A stretch of DNA of 64,000 nt, taken from Marinobacter nauticus (lineage in GTDB: Bacteria > Pseudomonadota > Gammaproteobacteria > Pseudomonadales > Oleiphilaceae). This document shows positions 8,591 through 17,398 of this stretch, piece by piece. The notes beneath the pieces are model-generated. The model was not told where the DNA came from and searched no databases. It worked only from the letters and a program-made list of their open reading frames with translations. Position numbers and translations under genes: made by a program. Location: the NCBI RefSeq assembly GCF_003634635.1, contig NZ_RBJB01000003.1, positions 806,001-870,000 of the forward strand, written 5' to 3'. Numbering within the stretch: the first letter of the stretch is position 1; every line of letters begins with the position of its first letter.

Positions 8591-8613
8591 AAAATGTTAT
8601 GTTATAACATAGC
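8591..8613. promoter_or_regulatory. Candidate Zur box between znuA and znuC
   Basis: It contains the perfect palindrome ATGTTATAACAT (8599-8610) with an overlapping half-site ATGTTAT on its left, the same as the box at 898. It is 52 bases from the znuA start and 87 from the znuC start and can repress both directions. Confidence 0.85.
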
Positions 8614-8700
8614 TTTTGGATTGAAAACTCACAGCGCGCCAACACTCTACTTATTATGCAGACAGCGAAACTGGGAAAACACGCCCACAAGGATTCATCG

Positions 8701-9432
8701 ATGCTGATTCAAGCTCACAACCTGTCGGTACAGATCGGCAAAAACCGGATATTGAAAAATATCGACCTGCAGGTTGATCGCGGCCAGATCGTCACCGTCA
8801 TTGGTCCTAACGGATCCGGCAAGTCCACCCTGCTGAAAACGCTCATTGGCGCTCTGCAACCTTCAGAAGGCGAGATCATCCGCGCACCCGGTCTTTCAAT
8901 CGGCTATGTACCGCAGCGACTCCACATTGATGAAACCCTGCCGATGACCGTGCAACGCTTTCTGCAACTCCCGAACCGTGCCTCAACGGATGCGATCCGG
9001 GAGACCATGGCACAGGCCGGTTTGCCAGAACTTCTGCGCCAACAGTTGATGTCTCTGTCGGGAGGCCAGCTTCAGCGAGTATTGCTGGCACGGGCGCTGC
9101 TTGAAAAACCCGATCTTCTGCTACTTGATGAGCCGACCCAGGGGCTTGACCGCCGTGGTACGGCGGACTTCTATCGACAGATCGAGCAAATTCGGCAGTC
9201 CCTGAACTGTGGCGTGATCATGGTCAGCCACGACCTTCAAGTCGTCATGCGCCGGTCCGAGTGGGTGATCTGCCTGAACGGGCACGTCTGCTGCGAAGGT
9301 AAACCGGAACTTGTCAGTAGCTCCGCGGAGTATCGCGCGCTGTTCGGCTTCGACGAGGATGATGAATCGCTGGCGCTCTATAGCCACAGGGGGCATTACC
9401 AAGGAAGTGGCGACATACGGGAGGCGGGCTGA
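8701..9432 (+). CDS. znuC: Zinc ABC transporter ATPase ZnuC
   Basis: A 243-residue ATP-binding subunit that drives zinc import with ZnuA and ZnuB. Visible motifs are Walker A GPNGSGKST, the signature LSGGQLQRV and Walker B LLLLDEPTQGLD, then the switch His in MVSHDL. The upstream in-frame ATG at 8656 has no ribosome-binding site; AAGGA lies before the ATG at 8701, which gives the family's usual start (MLIQAHNLSV). The stop overlaps the znuB start (TGATG). Confidence 0.95.
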   Translation: MLIQAHNLSVQIGKNRILKNIDLQVDRGQIVTVIGPNGSGKSTLLKTLIGALQPSEGEIIRAPGLSIGYVPQRLHIDETLPMTVQRFLQLPNRASTDAIRETMAQAGLPELLRQQLMSLSGGQLQRVLLARALLEKPDLLLLDEPTQGLDRRGTADFYRQIEQIRQSLNCGVIMVSHDLQVVMRRSEWVICLNGHVCCEGKPELVSSSAEYRALFGFDEDDESLALYSHRGHYQGSGDIREAG

Positions 9433-10259
9433 TGCTTGACGATTTCCTGATGAGGGCCGCACTGGCAGGCGTTGGTGTATCTCTGGCCGCGGCGCCTCTG
9501 GGCTGCTTTATCGTGTGGCGGCGCATGGCGTATTTTGGCGATGCCACCGCACACGCGGCGATGCTGGGTGTCGCCCTGTCACTGACTCTCTCCACACCGA
9601 TTTTCGCCGGCGTGCTGATGATATCGCTCCTGATGGCGGTGACCGTCTCGACACTGAGCGGCCGGGGATATGCCATGGACACCTTGCTCGGCGTTATGGC
9701 TCACTCTGCGCTGGCGGTAGGGCTGGTCGCCGTCTCGTTTCTGTCGGGAGTAAGAATCGATCTGATGGCCTACCTGTTCGGAGATATCCTTGCCGTGGGC
9801 AAAACAGATCTGGCCGTTATCTGGGGCGGTGCTGCCCTGGTTCTTGTTATGATCGGATATCGATGGTCTGCTCTGCTATTATCAACCCTGAGTCCTGACT
9901 TGGCACTTGCCAGCGGAATATCGCCGCGCCGGGAGCAGCTGGTGCTGACGATCGCTCTTGCGATTGTGGTGGCAGTGGCAATCAAGGTGGTCGGTGTTCT
10001 GCTGATCGCCGCCATGCTCATCATCCCCGCAGCCACCGCGCGTCGATTCAGCCGGACGCCGGAAGCCATGGCGGTCATGGCTGCCATAATTGGTGTTTGC
10101 GCCAATATTGCAGGTCTGGCGTTATCCTATCACTTCGATTCGCCAACCGGGCCAACCATTGTGTGCGTTGTCGCCTTCCTGTTCGTGGCCTTGAATGTGG
10201 TAAACGCCGTATTCCGTCGGACGAACCGTCAATTGTCGAACGGTCAGAACGTGGCATAG
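9432..10259 (+). CDS. znuB: Zinc ABC transporter permease ZnuB
   Basis: A 275-residue ABC-3 family membrane protein with about eight hydrophobic helices, forming the zinc channel of ZnuABC. Typical family segments are the early GCFIVWRRMAYFGDATAHAAMLG and the later VKVVGVLLIAAMLIIPAATAR. The start codon overlaps the znuC stop. It is followed after 11 bases by a M23 peptidase gene, giving a znuC-znuB-peptidase operon like the znu-mepM neighbourhood of E. coli. Confidence 0.95.
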   Translation: MLDDFLMRAALAGVGVSLAAAPLGCFIVWRRMAYFGDATAHAAMLGVALSLTLSTPIFAGVLMISLLMAVTVSTLSGRGYAMDTLLGVMAHSALAVGLVAVSFLSGVRIDLMAYLFGDILAVGKTDLAVIWGGAALVLVMIGYRWSALLLSTLSPDLALASGISPRREQLVLTIALAIVVAVAIKVVGVLLIAAMLIIPAATARRFSRTPEAMAVMAAIIGVCANIAGLALSYHFDSPTGPTIVCVVAFLFVALNVVNAVFRRTNRQLSNGQNVA

Positions 10260-10270
10260 AGACTCAGAAA

Positions 10271-11605
10271 ATGAAGATCTTCTCAATGTTTTCAACCCTT
10301 CAGAAAATTGCGCTTGCCCTGGCGGCCGCCATTCTGTTGACGGCAAACCTGTTGCCACTCAAATCGTCGCCGGCAATGGCCGCTGTGCCATCGGAAACGC
10401 CGGAGCTCGGGAAACAAACAGCTTCAGCTCCGGCCGAGGCCGTTGAACCCGCCGGCACAGAAGACCGGCAGGCGGCGGAGCGCCCTAAGGGGAAAACCGT
10501 TGATTGGCGTGTGGAAACTGGAGACACATTGAGCCGGATTTTCCGGGCAAGTAACGCACCCATGGACGATCTTCAGGAAATTCTGGCAGCAGACGCCGAG
10601 TATCTGCATCTGGAAACCCTGAGACCTGGAACCCGACTCGGTCTGCACTTCGATGAGCAAGGCCAGTTTTCAGAACTGATTCTGTTTCTCGACCCGGCGC
10701 GCCACGTGACCTACTCGCGCCAACCCGATGGCGCCTTCGTGCATCAGGCCTTTGAGGAAGAAACGTTTTGGGTCTCCGAGGTACTCAGGGGCACCATCAA
10801 TGGCAGTTTCTACGCCTCGGCTATGCAAGCAGGCATAACCCAGTCGCAGATCCTTCTGATCGACCAGCTTCTGGGAAGCCAACTCAATTTCCGCAGGGAT
10901 CTACGGGCCGGCGATCGGTTCTCCGTCATTGTTGGCCACGAAATGACGGCCACCGAAAGCACTGGGAAGACCCGCATCGAAGCCCTGTCTCTGGAACGCA
11001 GTGCCAGAACCCATTACGCCTTTCTTTATGACGACGGTAATTATTACGACGAGAATGGCGAGAGTGTGACGCCCGCTTTTCTGCGACTGCCCACCCAAAA
11101 GCGTTACCGTGTGAGCTCCCATTTCAATCCCAGGCGATTGCACCCGGTGACCGGACGCATCTCCCCCCACAACGGTGTGGATCTTGCCACGCCAACAGGC
11201 ACGCCCATTCTCAGCACCGGAGACGGTATTGTGGCCCGGATCGGCAATCACCCTTACGCTGGCAAGTACATCGACATTGATCATGGGGGCTCGCACACCA
11301 CACGGTACCTGCATCTCCATAAAATCCTGGTTCGTAAAGGCGCTGCGATAGAGCGCGGACAGAAAATTGCCTTGTCAGGAAATACCGGGCGCAGCACCGG
11401 CCCGCACCTTCATTTTGAGTTCCACATCAATGGTCGCCCGGTTGATCCCCTGACAGCCGACATCCCGACCGCCGCAGCCATTCCGGAAACGGAGATTGCA
11501 TCCTTCAAGAGAAAACTCCATGAACAAAGGACGGTCATGGAATATGCCGCAAGCCGGTCAGAGCTCGCGATGACCCAAGGGTTGCCGGAGTTCGACGAAA
11601 CCTGA
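10271..11605 (+). CDS. M23 metallopeptidase, MepM-like
   Basis: A 444-residue LytM-type endopeptidase expected to cut peptidoglycan cross-links in the periplasm. One N-terminal membrane segment or uncleaved signal lies at about residues 10-30, then a Pro/Glu-rich linker, a LysM/OapA-like region (VETGDTLSRIF) and the C-terminal peptidase domain with the zinc-binding motifs HNGVDLATPTG and HLHFEFH plus HLH. The track's longer frame starts inside znuB; the ATG at 10271 was chosen because the signal begins there. In E. coli mepM is a neighbour of znuA and belongs to the Zur regulon, so co-regulation with znuCB is likely. Confidence 0.9.
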   Translation: MKIFSMFSTLQKIALALAAAILLTANLLPLKSSPAMAAVPSETPELGKQTASAPAEAVEPAGTEDRQAAERPKGKTVDWRVETGDTLSRIFRASNAPMDDLQEILAADAEYLHLETLRPGTRLGLHFDEQGQFSELILFLDPARHVTYSRQPDGAFVHQAFEEETFWVSEVLRGTINGSFYASAMQAGITQSQILLIDQLLGSQLNFRRDLRAGDRFSVIVGHEMTATESTGKTRIEALSLERSARTHYAFLYDDGNYYDENGESVTPAFLRLPTQKRYRVSSHFNPRRLHPVTGRISPHNGVDLATPTGTPILSTGDGIVARIGNHPYAGKYIDIDHGGSHTTRYLHLHKILVRKGAAIERGQKIALSGNTGRSTGPHLHFEFHINGRPVDPLTADIPTAAAIPETEIASFKRKLHEQRTVMEYAASRSELAMTQGLPEFDET

Positions 11606-11624
11606 CACCACGAGCGCGACGCGA

Positions 11625-12281
11625 CTACCCATGTCGCAACCTTCTCAGCAGTTTTTCCAATCGTTGGGGATCGCCCACCGTGTCGGTCCATTGCAAACTG
11701 GCCGGCTTCCCATTCAGGTACCACAGACGGTTAGCCAGACTCACGACATCTTTGTCATCGTGAGTCACACAGATCATCGCCATATCCGGCTGCGCGTCCA
11801 GAATCCCGGAGACCAGCGCTTTGAGTTCGGCGACCATGATCGGATCCAGCGAGGCAAACGGCTCGTCCAGCAACAGCAGGTCCGGTTTAACAGCCAGGCA
11901 TCGCGCCAAGGCCGCTCGCCTGGCCATTCCCAGGGATAACTGGTCTGGCAGATAGGCCCCGTAACCGGCGAGGCCAACCTGCATCAGCAATTCCTCGGCT
12001 TCCCGTTTGCTGGCGCCAACCAGCCTGAGGTTCGACATCAGGCTCTTCCAGGGCAGCAGGCGATGCTCCTGAAACAGGTACCCCACCCGAAGCACCTCAC
12101 GCCCCAGCACGGCCGATTCCGGAATCGATTTATCAAGACCGGCAATGGCATTCAGCAGTGTGGTCTTGCCAATGCCCGAAGGGCCCATCAGACAGATACG
12201 GTCGCCCCGTTCAATACCCACAAAGATCTCACCCAGCACCGGCTGACCGAAATCCCGACCGGCGATCCGCAACTCAAGCAT
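11625..12281 (-). CDS. ABC transporter ATPase (TauB/SsuB or YnjD-like)
   Basis: A 218-residue ATPase with Walker A GPSGIGKTT, a signature-like LSLGMARRAALARC and Walker B LLLLDEPFASLD. The signature departs from LSGGQ (LSLGM), as is seen in some importers of this type. Start ATG 12281 has GGAG seven bases ahead and overlaps the permease stop by eight bases. It is the last gene of a three-gene importer (binding protein, permease, ATPase). The substrate is unknown; relatives move sulfonates, nitrate-like ions, thiamine precursors or other small molecules. Confidence 0.88.
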   Translation of the reverse strand: MLELRIAGRDFGQPVLGEIFVGIERGDRICLMGPSGIGKTTLLNAIAGLDKSIPESAVLGREVLRVGYLFQEHRLLPWKSLMSNLRLVGASKREAEELLMQVGLAGYGAYLPDQLSLGMARRAALARCLAVKPDLLLLDEPFASLDPIMVAELKALVSGILDAQPDMAMICVTHDDKDVVSLANRLWYLNGKPASLQWTDTVGDPQRLEKLLRRLRHG

Positions 12282-13050
12282 GGACCGACTCCGGTTGGCG
12301 CCATCTGCTGGAACGGTTTTCAAGTGGCTGCAGTATCGCGAGCTCGATCAGTTGCACCACGGCGATAAACGCCAGACTGTATGCCAGGATGGCGGACACA
12401 TCGAACACCTGGAACGCCATGTGCAACTGAAATCCGACCCCATTCGATCGGCCGAGCAACTCGACGACCAGGACAATCTTCCAGATCAGCGCCAAACCTC
12501 CTCTGGTCGCCACCATCAGGTAGGGGAAAAGCTGGGGCATCCAGACGTCACGCAACCGCTGCCATAGGGAGAATCGGTACACGCTGGCCATTTGCTCAAG
12601 CCGGTAATCAAGGCTCCGGGCTCCTTCCCTCAACGTCACCGCGACATTGGGTATCTTGTTTACGACGACGGCCATCACAGCCGCAGCTTCCACCAGTCCG
12701 AACCAGACGTACATCAGAATGATGGTCACCAGAGCAGGCAGGTTAAGCATGAGCACCAGCAGAGGATCGAAAAGCGCATTGAAGGTGCGTGATCGCCCCA
12801 ACACCAGGCCAATAGCGGTACCGAGCAGCATCGCCAGGGAAAACGCCAGGATAACGCGGGACAAGGTTGCCCCCAGGTGCATCCAGAGCTGGCCTGAGGA
12901 GGACTCTCTGACAAGGGTATCCAGTACCTCCATCGGACCCGGCAACAACGGGGAACCCAGATACCCAGCAGTCATCGCCCACACCATCATCAGGCCAGGC
13001 AGCACAATCCAGTAGCTCCAGACCGGCGGGCGCGCCGTCCCCACGTTCAT
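12274..13050 (-). CDS. ABC transporter permease, BPD type
   Basis: A 258-residue inner-membrane subunit with about six hydrophobic helices and the EAA-type loop (VAVTLREGARSLDYRLEQMA) that docks on the ATPase. The ATG at 13050 overlaps the stop of the binding-protein gene (ATGA), which was preferred to a GTG nine bases upstream. It belongs to the SsuC/TauC-like binding-protein-dependent permeases. Confidence 0.88.
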   Translation of the reverse strand: MNVGTARPPVWSYWIVLPGLMMVWAMTAGYLGSPLLPGPMEVLDTLVRESSSGQLWMHLGATLSRVILAFSLAMLLGTAIGLVLGRSRTFNALFDPLLVLMLNLPALVTIILMYVWFGLVEAAAVMAVVVNKIPNVAVTLREGARSLDYRLEQMASVYRFSLWQRLRDVWMPQLFPYLMVATRGGLALIWKIVLVVELLGRSNGVGFQLHMAFQVFDVSAILAYSLAFIAVVQLIELAILQPLENRSSRWRQPESVHA

Positions 13051-14069
13051 GGCCGCCACCGATAGAACAGGTCGTCGGGCATTAACTGAGACGGGTCGGC
13101 GCCGGTCAGAATCAGCAACTGTTTCATATCAGCGATGCGCTGGTCGGTCTGAGAACCAGGAACACCCTGCACAAATCCCCGCCTGAGCGCCTCGAATACA
13201 CCATCCGCAGGATGTCCCATTAATGGCCGGAGACGGTCCCAGTGCCCCGCTTCGCGGGCCAGTTCGGCTTTCGTGCCAGCCAGGGCGACGGCAAACCGAT
13301 CAATGAGGTCAGCATGCTGCCGGGCCCAGTCTTCGGGGAACACATAACCGAGCACCGGCAGTTGGCGCTCAAGGCCAAGCTCTGACAGCAATTCGGCCAT
13401 ACTGAACGCCGACCGCCATCCACCCTCCCCCTGCATTCGTGCCGCAAAATGCCAATAGGTCACGATGACATCCAACTGCCCCCGCTTGAGGGACTGGCTG
13501 AGCAACGGAGGTGCGGCAAACTGGACTGACGCAGACGCCGACAAATCTATCCCTTGTCGGGCGGCTACACGATTCAGCAGAACCCAGCCTTTGCTGTCAG
13601 GTCCGCCAGCGACACCAATGCGTTTGCCCGGCAGGTCTGCCAGTGAGGATATTTCAGACGTCTCGGCCACCAGTATCTCGCCAATCCGGGAAGAAAACGG
13701 CAAATACAGGTAGGAGGCCCCCGCCTGATACCGGAGCTGAGTCCAGAGCAGATCGGCGACGGCACCGTTGACGGACCCCGCTGTCACTGCCAGCCTCGAG
13801 GCCGGCAGATTCGCCACCGGCAACAATTCAAGTCGGAATCCGTTGGCCCTGTCGAGGCCCCGATACTGCAGATGATCCAGTTCCCAATGGGCGGTGCCAA
13901 ACTGGAGAACACTCAGAGACAAAACCGGTAGATCACTCCCATCGTCATCGCCCGCCGCGATCACCACCGGGCACCCCACGAGCAACAACAGCGCTGTGAG
14001 GGCGGTAAGCAACCAGTGGCGACCGACAGGGTGGCCGGGAGAGCGTGTTGTATGTATTGGCGCGTTCAT
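13047..14069 (-). CDS. ABC transporter substrate-binding protein (SsuA/TauA/NMT1-like)
   Basis: A 340-residue periplasmic binding protein with a long signal peptide (hydrophobic core 19-37, likely cleavage at VIAA). The body has the type-II periplasmic-binding fold features of the NMT1/SsuA group: an early FGTAHWELDHLQ, AGSVNGAVADLLW, LPGKRIGVAGGPDSKGW and QLDVIVTYW. It is the first gene of the importer operon and diverges from the response-regulator gene at 14239. Substrate not recognisable; the neighbouring NosP-NahK-ErbR genes suggest a link with alcohol oxidation or nitric-oxide response, which is inference. Confidence 0.85.
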   Translation of the reverse strand: MNAPIHTTRSPGHPVGRHWLLTALTALLLLVGCPVVIAAGDDDGSDLPVLSLSVLQFGTAHWELDHLQYRGLDRANGFRLELLPVANLPASRLAVTAGSVNGAVADLLWTQLRYQAGASYLYLPFSSRIGEILVAETSEISSLADLPGKRIGVAGGPDSKGWVLLNRVAARQGIDLSASASVQFAAPPLLSQSLKRGQLDVIVTYWHFAARMQGEGGWRSAFSMAELLSELGLERQLPVLGYVFPEDWARQHADLIDRFAVALAGTKAELAREAGHWDRLRPLMGHPADGVFEALRRGFVQGVPGSQTDQRIADMKQLLILTGADPSQLMPDDLFYRWRP

Positions 14070-14187
14070 GACTCAACGATACGAACCGCACCCCGGCGCA
14101 AGAATAGTACTTTGGTGCCTGTTTTTTGGTGCGATGGTCGCATTCAACCTCTGGCGCAGATCGCGTGTAATGAGAGAATCACAATAA
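14068..14187 (+). CDS. Possible 39-residue membrane peptide
   Basis: A short frame beginning at an ATG whose bases overlap the start of the divergent binding-protein gene. The product would have a basic start, one hydrophobic segment (ARIVLWCLFFGAMVAFNLW) and a basic tail, the layout of a small inner-membrane protein. No convincing ribosome-binding site is seen. It ends 51 bases before the response-regulator start. It may be chance; low confidence. Confidence 0.22.
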   Translation: MTQRYEPHPGARIVLWCLFFGAMVAFNLWRRSRVMRESQ

Positions 14188-14238
14188 TAAGCAGGGAATC
14201 GAACCGGAAGCCGGCGATTCTCTCCACAGGAGGCCGCC

Positions 14239-15012
14239 ATGCTGAACGAGCTCGATGCCGCACTCTCTTCCGAAAACCGCTATGATGATCCGGAATCCAC
14301 CCCCGACAATGATCAACAACAGGCGGACGCACCCATGGACCCGGTCTACAAGATCCTGATCGCTGACGACCACCCTCTGTTCCGCGAAGCCATCAGTAGC
14401 GTCATCGCCTCCGGCTTTGCCGGCACTGAAATTCTGGAAACCGATGATCTGGACAGCGCCCTGGAGATAACCCGGGAGAACGACGATCTCGACCTGATTC
14501 TGCTGGATCTGAACATGCCGGGTATGCATGGTCTGAACGGACTGATTTCCTTGAGAAACGAAGCCCCAACCATCCCGGTCGTGATCGTTTCAGCGGAGGA
14601 AGACAAACAGGTCGTTCTCCAGGCCATCACCTACGGAGCTTGCGGCTTTATCACCAAGTCCTCACCACGAGCGCAGATGACCGATGCCATCCAGCAGATC
14701 CTGAACGGCAACGTCTATCTTCCCTCCGATATCATTCGCACCGGGAAAGAGAGCAGCCAGCGACGGGTTCGGAGCGATGAAAACCCGATCTCGCCGGAAT
14801 TGCTGAACTCCCTTACCCGGCGACAGCTCCTGGTACTGGAGCGGATGGCGAAGGGCGAATCCAACAAGCAGATCGCCTACAACCTGAACATTGCCGAGAC
14901 CACGGTCAAAGCTCATGTATCTGCAATACTCCGCAAACTCGGCGTGCACAACCGGGTCCAGGCCATCCTGTCGGCAGGTGATGTCGATTTCAATCAATAC
15001 CTGAAACGCTGA
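14239..15012 (+). CDS. LuxR-type response regulator, ErbR/AgmR-like
   Basis: A 257-residue two-component regulator. An N-terminal extension of about 32 residues precedes a receiver domain with the acidic pair in [10 protein letters not shown], the phospho-accepting Asp in [13 protein letters not shown] and the Lys in GFITKSSP. A LuxR helix-turn-helix follows ([37 protein letters not shown] region). The receiver strongly recalls ErbR (AgmR), a regulator of PQQ-dependent alcohol oxidation in Pseudomonas. Start 14239 follows AGGAGG with ideal spacing; the ATG at 14335 is the alternative. The sensor partner may be the NahK-type kinase encoded convergently downstream. Confidence 0.85.
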   Translation: MLNELDAALSSENRYDDPESTPDNDQQQADAPMDPVYKILIADDHPLFREAISSVIASGFAGTEILETDDLDSALEITRENDDLDLILLDLNMPGMHGLNGLISLRNEAPTIPVVIVSAEEDKQVVLQAITYGACGFITKSSPRAQMTDAIQQILNGNVYLPSDIIRTGKESSQRRVRSDENPISPELLNSLTRRQLLVLERMAKGESNKQIAYNLNIAETTVKAHVSAILRKLGVHNRVQAILSAGDVDFNQYLKR

Positions 15013-15066
15013 AACCGACGCCTGGACAGCCGGCCGGGCGCGCTTTCCGGATGGACCAGCGGCTCC

Positions 15067-17398
15067 TCAGGTCCGGATCACATGAGTCAGCACACTGCGC
15101 AGCTTGAGCGGTTTCACCGGCTTGTTCATCAGCAGATAGCCGAGCTCCCTGATATGTTGCTTGAGTTCATTGGTGTAATTCGCGGTGATCATCAGAACTG
15201 GAGCAGGCCGGTGGCGCTGACGGTTGATGATGGCCACGGCATCCACACCATTCTCGTCATTGTCCAGATGATAATCCGCCAGGATTAAATCGACCCGAGC
15301 GTTGACGACATCGACCTTGGCCGCCAGGTCATCCGCAGAGATGGCCGTGACTACCTGACAATCCCACCCTTCGAGCAGGGTTTTCATACCCTGGCAAATG
15401 GCCAGATCGTTATCAATCACCCACACCCGGGCACCGGACAGCCCATGATCTGCTGACACGACCCCGGTATCTCTGGGGGCCGGCGGGGCTGGTCGAAGCT
15501 TCCCAAGCGGTACACGGACGCTGAACACTGACCCCCGGCCCTCCTCCGAAGAGACCGAAACCTCATGCCCCAGCATTCGCGCAATCTTGTCCACGATCGC
15601 CAGCCCGAGCCCCAGGCCCTTATCGCCCTGGCCTCCCATCGGTCGGATGCGTTTGAACTCCTGAAAGATCTCGGAGAGCTTGTCACCGGGAATACCCGCC
15701 CCGGTATCCCACACCTGCAGGAGCACATGGTTCGCTTGACGGCGGCAACCGAGGACAATTCGCCCCTGTTCCGTATAGCGGATGGCGTTGGTCAGGAAAT
15801 TCCGCAGGATTCGGGCCAGCAACTGGGAATCAGAGTGAACAATCGCTGATGAGGGCACGAAATCAAGGCGCAACCCCTCGGCCAACGCCATTTGCCGGAA
15901 CTCCCTGGCGATATTGTTGAGCAGGTCTCTGAGATCAAAGGCGGTCACATCGGGTGTAATCACCCCCGCGTCCAGCTTGGAGATGTCGACCAACGTGCCC
16001 AACAGGTTTTCGACATCGTCGAGCGAGGTGCTGACGGATCTCACCAGACCTTCGGCCTTCGGCCTTCGGCCCGAAACTCTGCTCCAGCAAAGCACTGGTG
16101 AAGAGACGAGCCGCATTCAGAGGCTGCAACAGATCGTGACTGACCGCGGCCAGAAATTTGGTTTTCGACAGGTTCGCCTGCTCCGCTTCACGCTTGGCCT
16201 CTCGGAGCCTGGACTCGGCAGCGGAACGCTCGGATATCTCCTGGCGCAACTGCTCGTTCAGGCCGGTCAGTGCGGCCGTGCGCTCCCGCACCCGATGTTC
16301 CAGATCGTCATAGGCCCGCTCCAGCGCAATCGCCGTTTTGCGACGCTCGGTGATATCGCGAATCAGTACAAAAAAACCAGTTACCTCACCGGTCTCATCG
16401 CGATTCGGCACGTAGGATCGCAGCATATAACGCTGGTCACCGTGCTCGCCGGTTTCTTCAAACTCAAAGTTAACGCTATGGCCGTCCAGGACTTCCAGTA
16501 TCTGAGGCAGCAGACGCTGGTAAAAATCTTCGGAGTGCACCTCTTCCAGGTGTTTACCCAACGGCGAAACGCTGTTGCGGCCGTACCAGGACTGATAGAC
16601 CTTGTTACAGAACTGGACTGTCAGATCCGCGCCGACATAGGCGATCAGCGCTGGCACATGATCCGTGACGACTCGAATCCAGCGCTCACTCTCTTCCAGC
16701 GCCTTGATCCGCCGTGCCATCTCACTGTTCTTGACGTCCGTAATGTCCGAGTAGAGCACAACCTGGCCGCCCTCCCGGGTAGAGCGCTCAGTCATTTGAA
16801 CCCAGCGGCCGTTGGATAACAGAAAAACGGTGCCCTCGGCCTCCTCGTGACTGTGCTCCTCAACAATCAACCCCGAGCTCAGCGCCAACCTTTTCACTGC
16901 CTGAATATGGGTACCTGGCACCGGGACAGGCACACCAGCGTGCCGCCAGTAACTCCGAAAACGGCTGTTGGTCTGAATCAGGCGGTGTTCCCGATCGAAC
17001 AACACAAAGCCGTCCGCAATACTCTCAATGGCATCGCTCAGGCGCTGCCGGGAGGTCTCCGCTTCCTCCCTTGCGCGGTTCAACGCCTTGTTGCTGACCT
17101 TGAGTTCTTCCATGGCGAGATTCAGCGCCTCGGTCCGTTCACGGACCTGCTCGGCGAGAATAACCGAGTGCTCAAACGCTGCGTAGGGTGCTGGCTTGTG
17201 GCTGGCACCGGACTCCACGCGGTCAATTAATGCGTCGCGAATGCTTCGGAGCCGACGATTCTCGTCCTCCAGTTGTGCAATTCTGGCGTCTTTCTCGGAC
17301 GATGAGTGCAGAGTGGAGTCACTCGATACTGCATTCAGGCTGGCCAATGACCACCCCCGTGAAGGTCTGATTGATGTGCATGCCATTGAACTGCTCAC
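15067..17398 (-). pseudogene. nahK: NahK/ErcS'-type hybrid histidine kinase, frameshifted
   Basis: Two overlapping frames together encode a hybrid sensor kinase of about 774 residues. The first part (17398 to about 16060) has a coiled coil, PAS domains (one with IADGFVLFDREHRLIQTNSRFRSYW, one with FCNKVYQSWYG) and the phospho-acceptor region FLAAVSHDLLQPLNAA. The second part (about 16070 to 15067) has the HATPase domain (VWDTGAGIPGDKLSEIF, GLGLGLAIV) and a receiver domain (VWVIDNDLAI, LILADYHLD). The break falls in three tandem copies of a 7-base repeat at 16051-16071; removing one copy restores a continuous frame. The start is uncertain because the frame overlaps the end of nosP. In Pseudomonas NahK is the kinase controlled by NosP. 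Confidence 0.85.
16051..16071. repeat. Three tandem copies of TTCGGCC in the kinase gene
   Basis: TTCGGCC occurs at 16051-16057, 16058-16064 and 16065-16071. On the coding strand the frame reads GPKAEG then goes out of phase. With two copies the frame continues as KAEGLVRSVSTSLDDVE into the second half of the kinase. The total gene span 15067-17398 is 2332 bases, which is 7 more than a multiple of three (2325). Confidence 0.95.

Noticed and set aside
8656..8700. Upstream ATG for znuC
   Set aside because: No ribosome-binding site, and the extra 15 residues are not typical of ZnuC; it lies close to the Zur box.
15935..16819. Frames on both strands around the kinase break considered as separate genes
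   Set aside because: The two minus-strand frames join into one known kinase architecture when one 7-base repeat is removed, so a frameshift explains them better; the plus-strand frame is a shadow.
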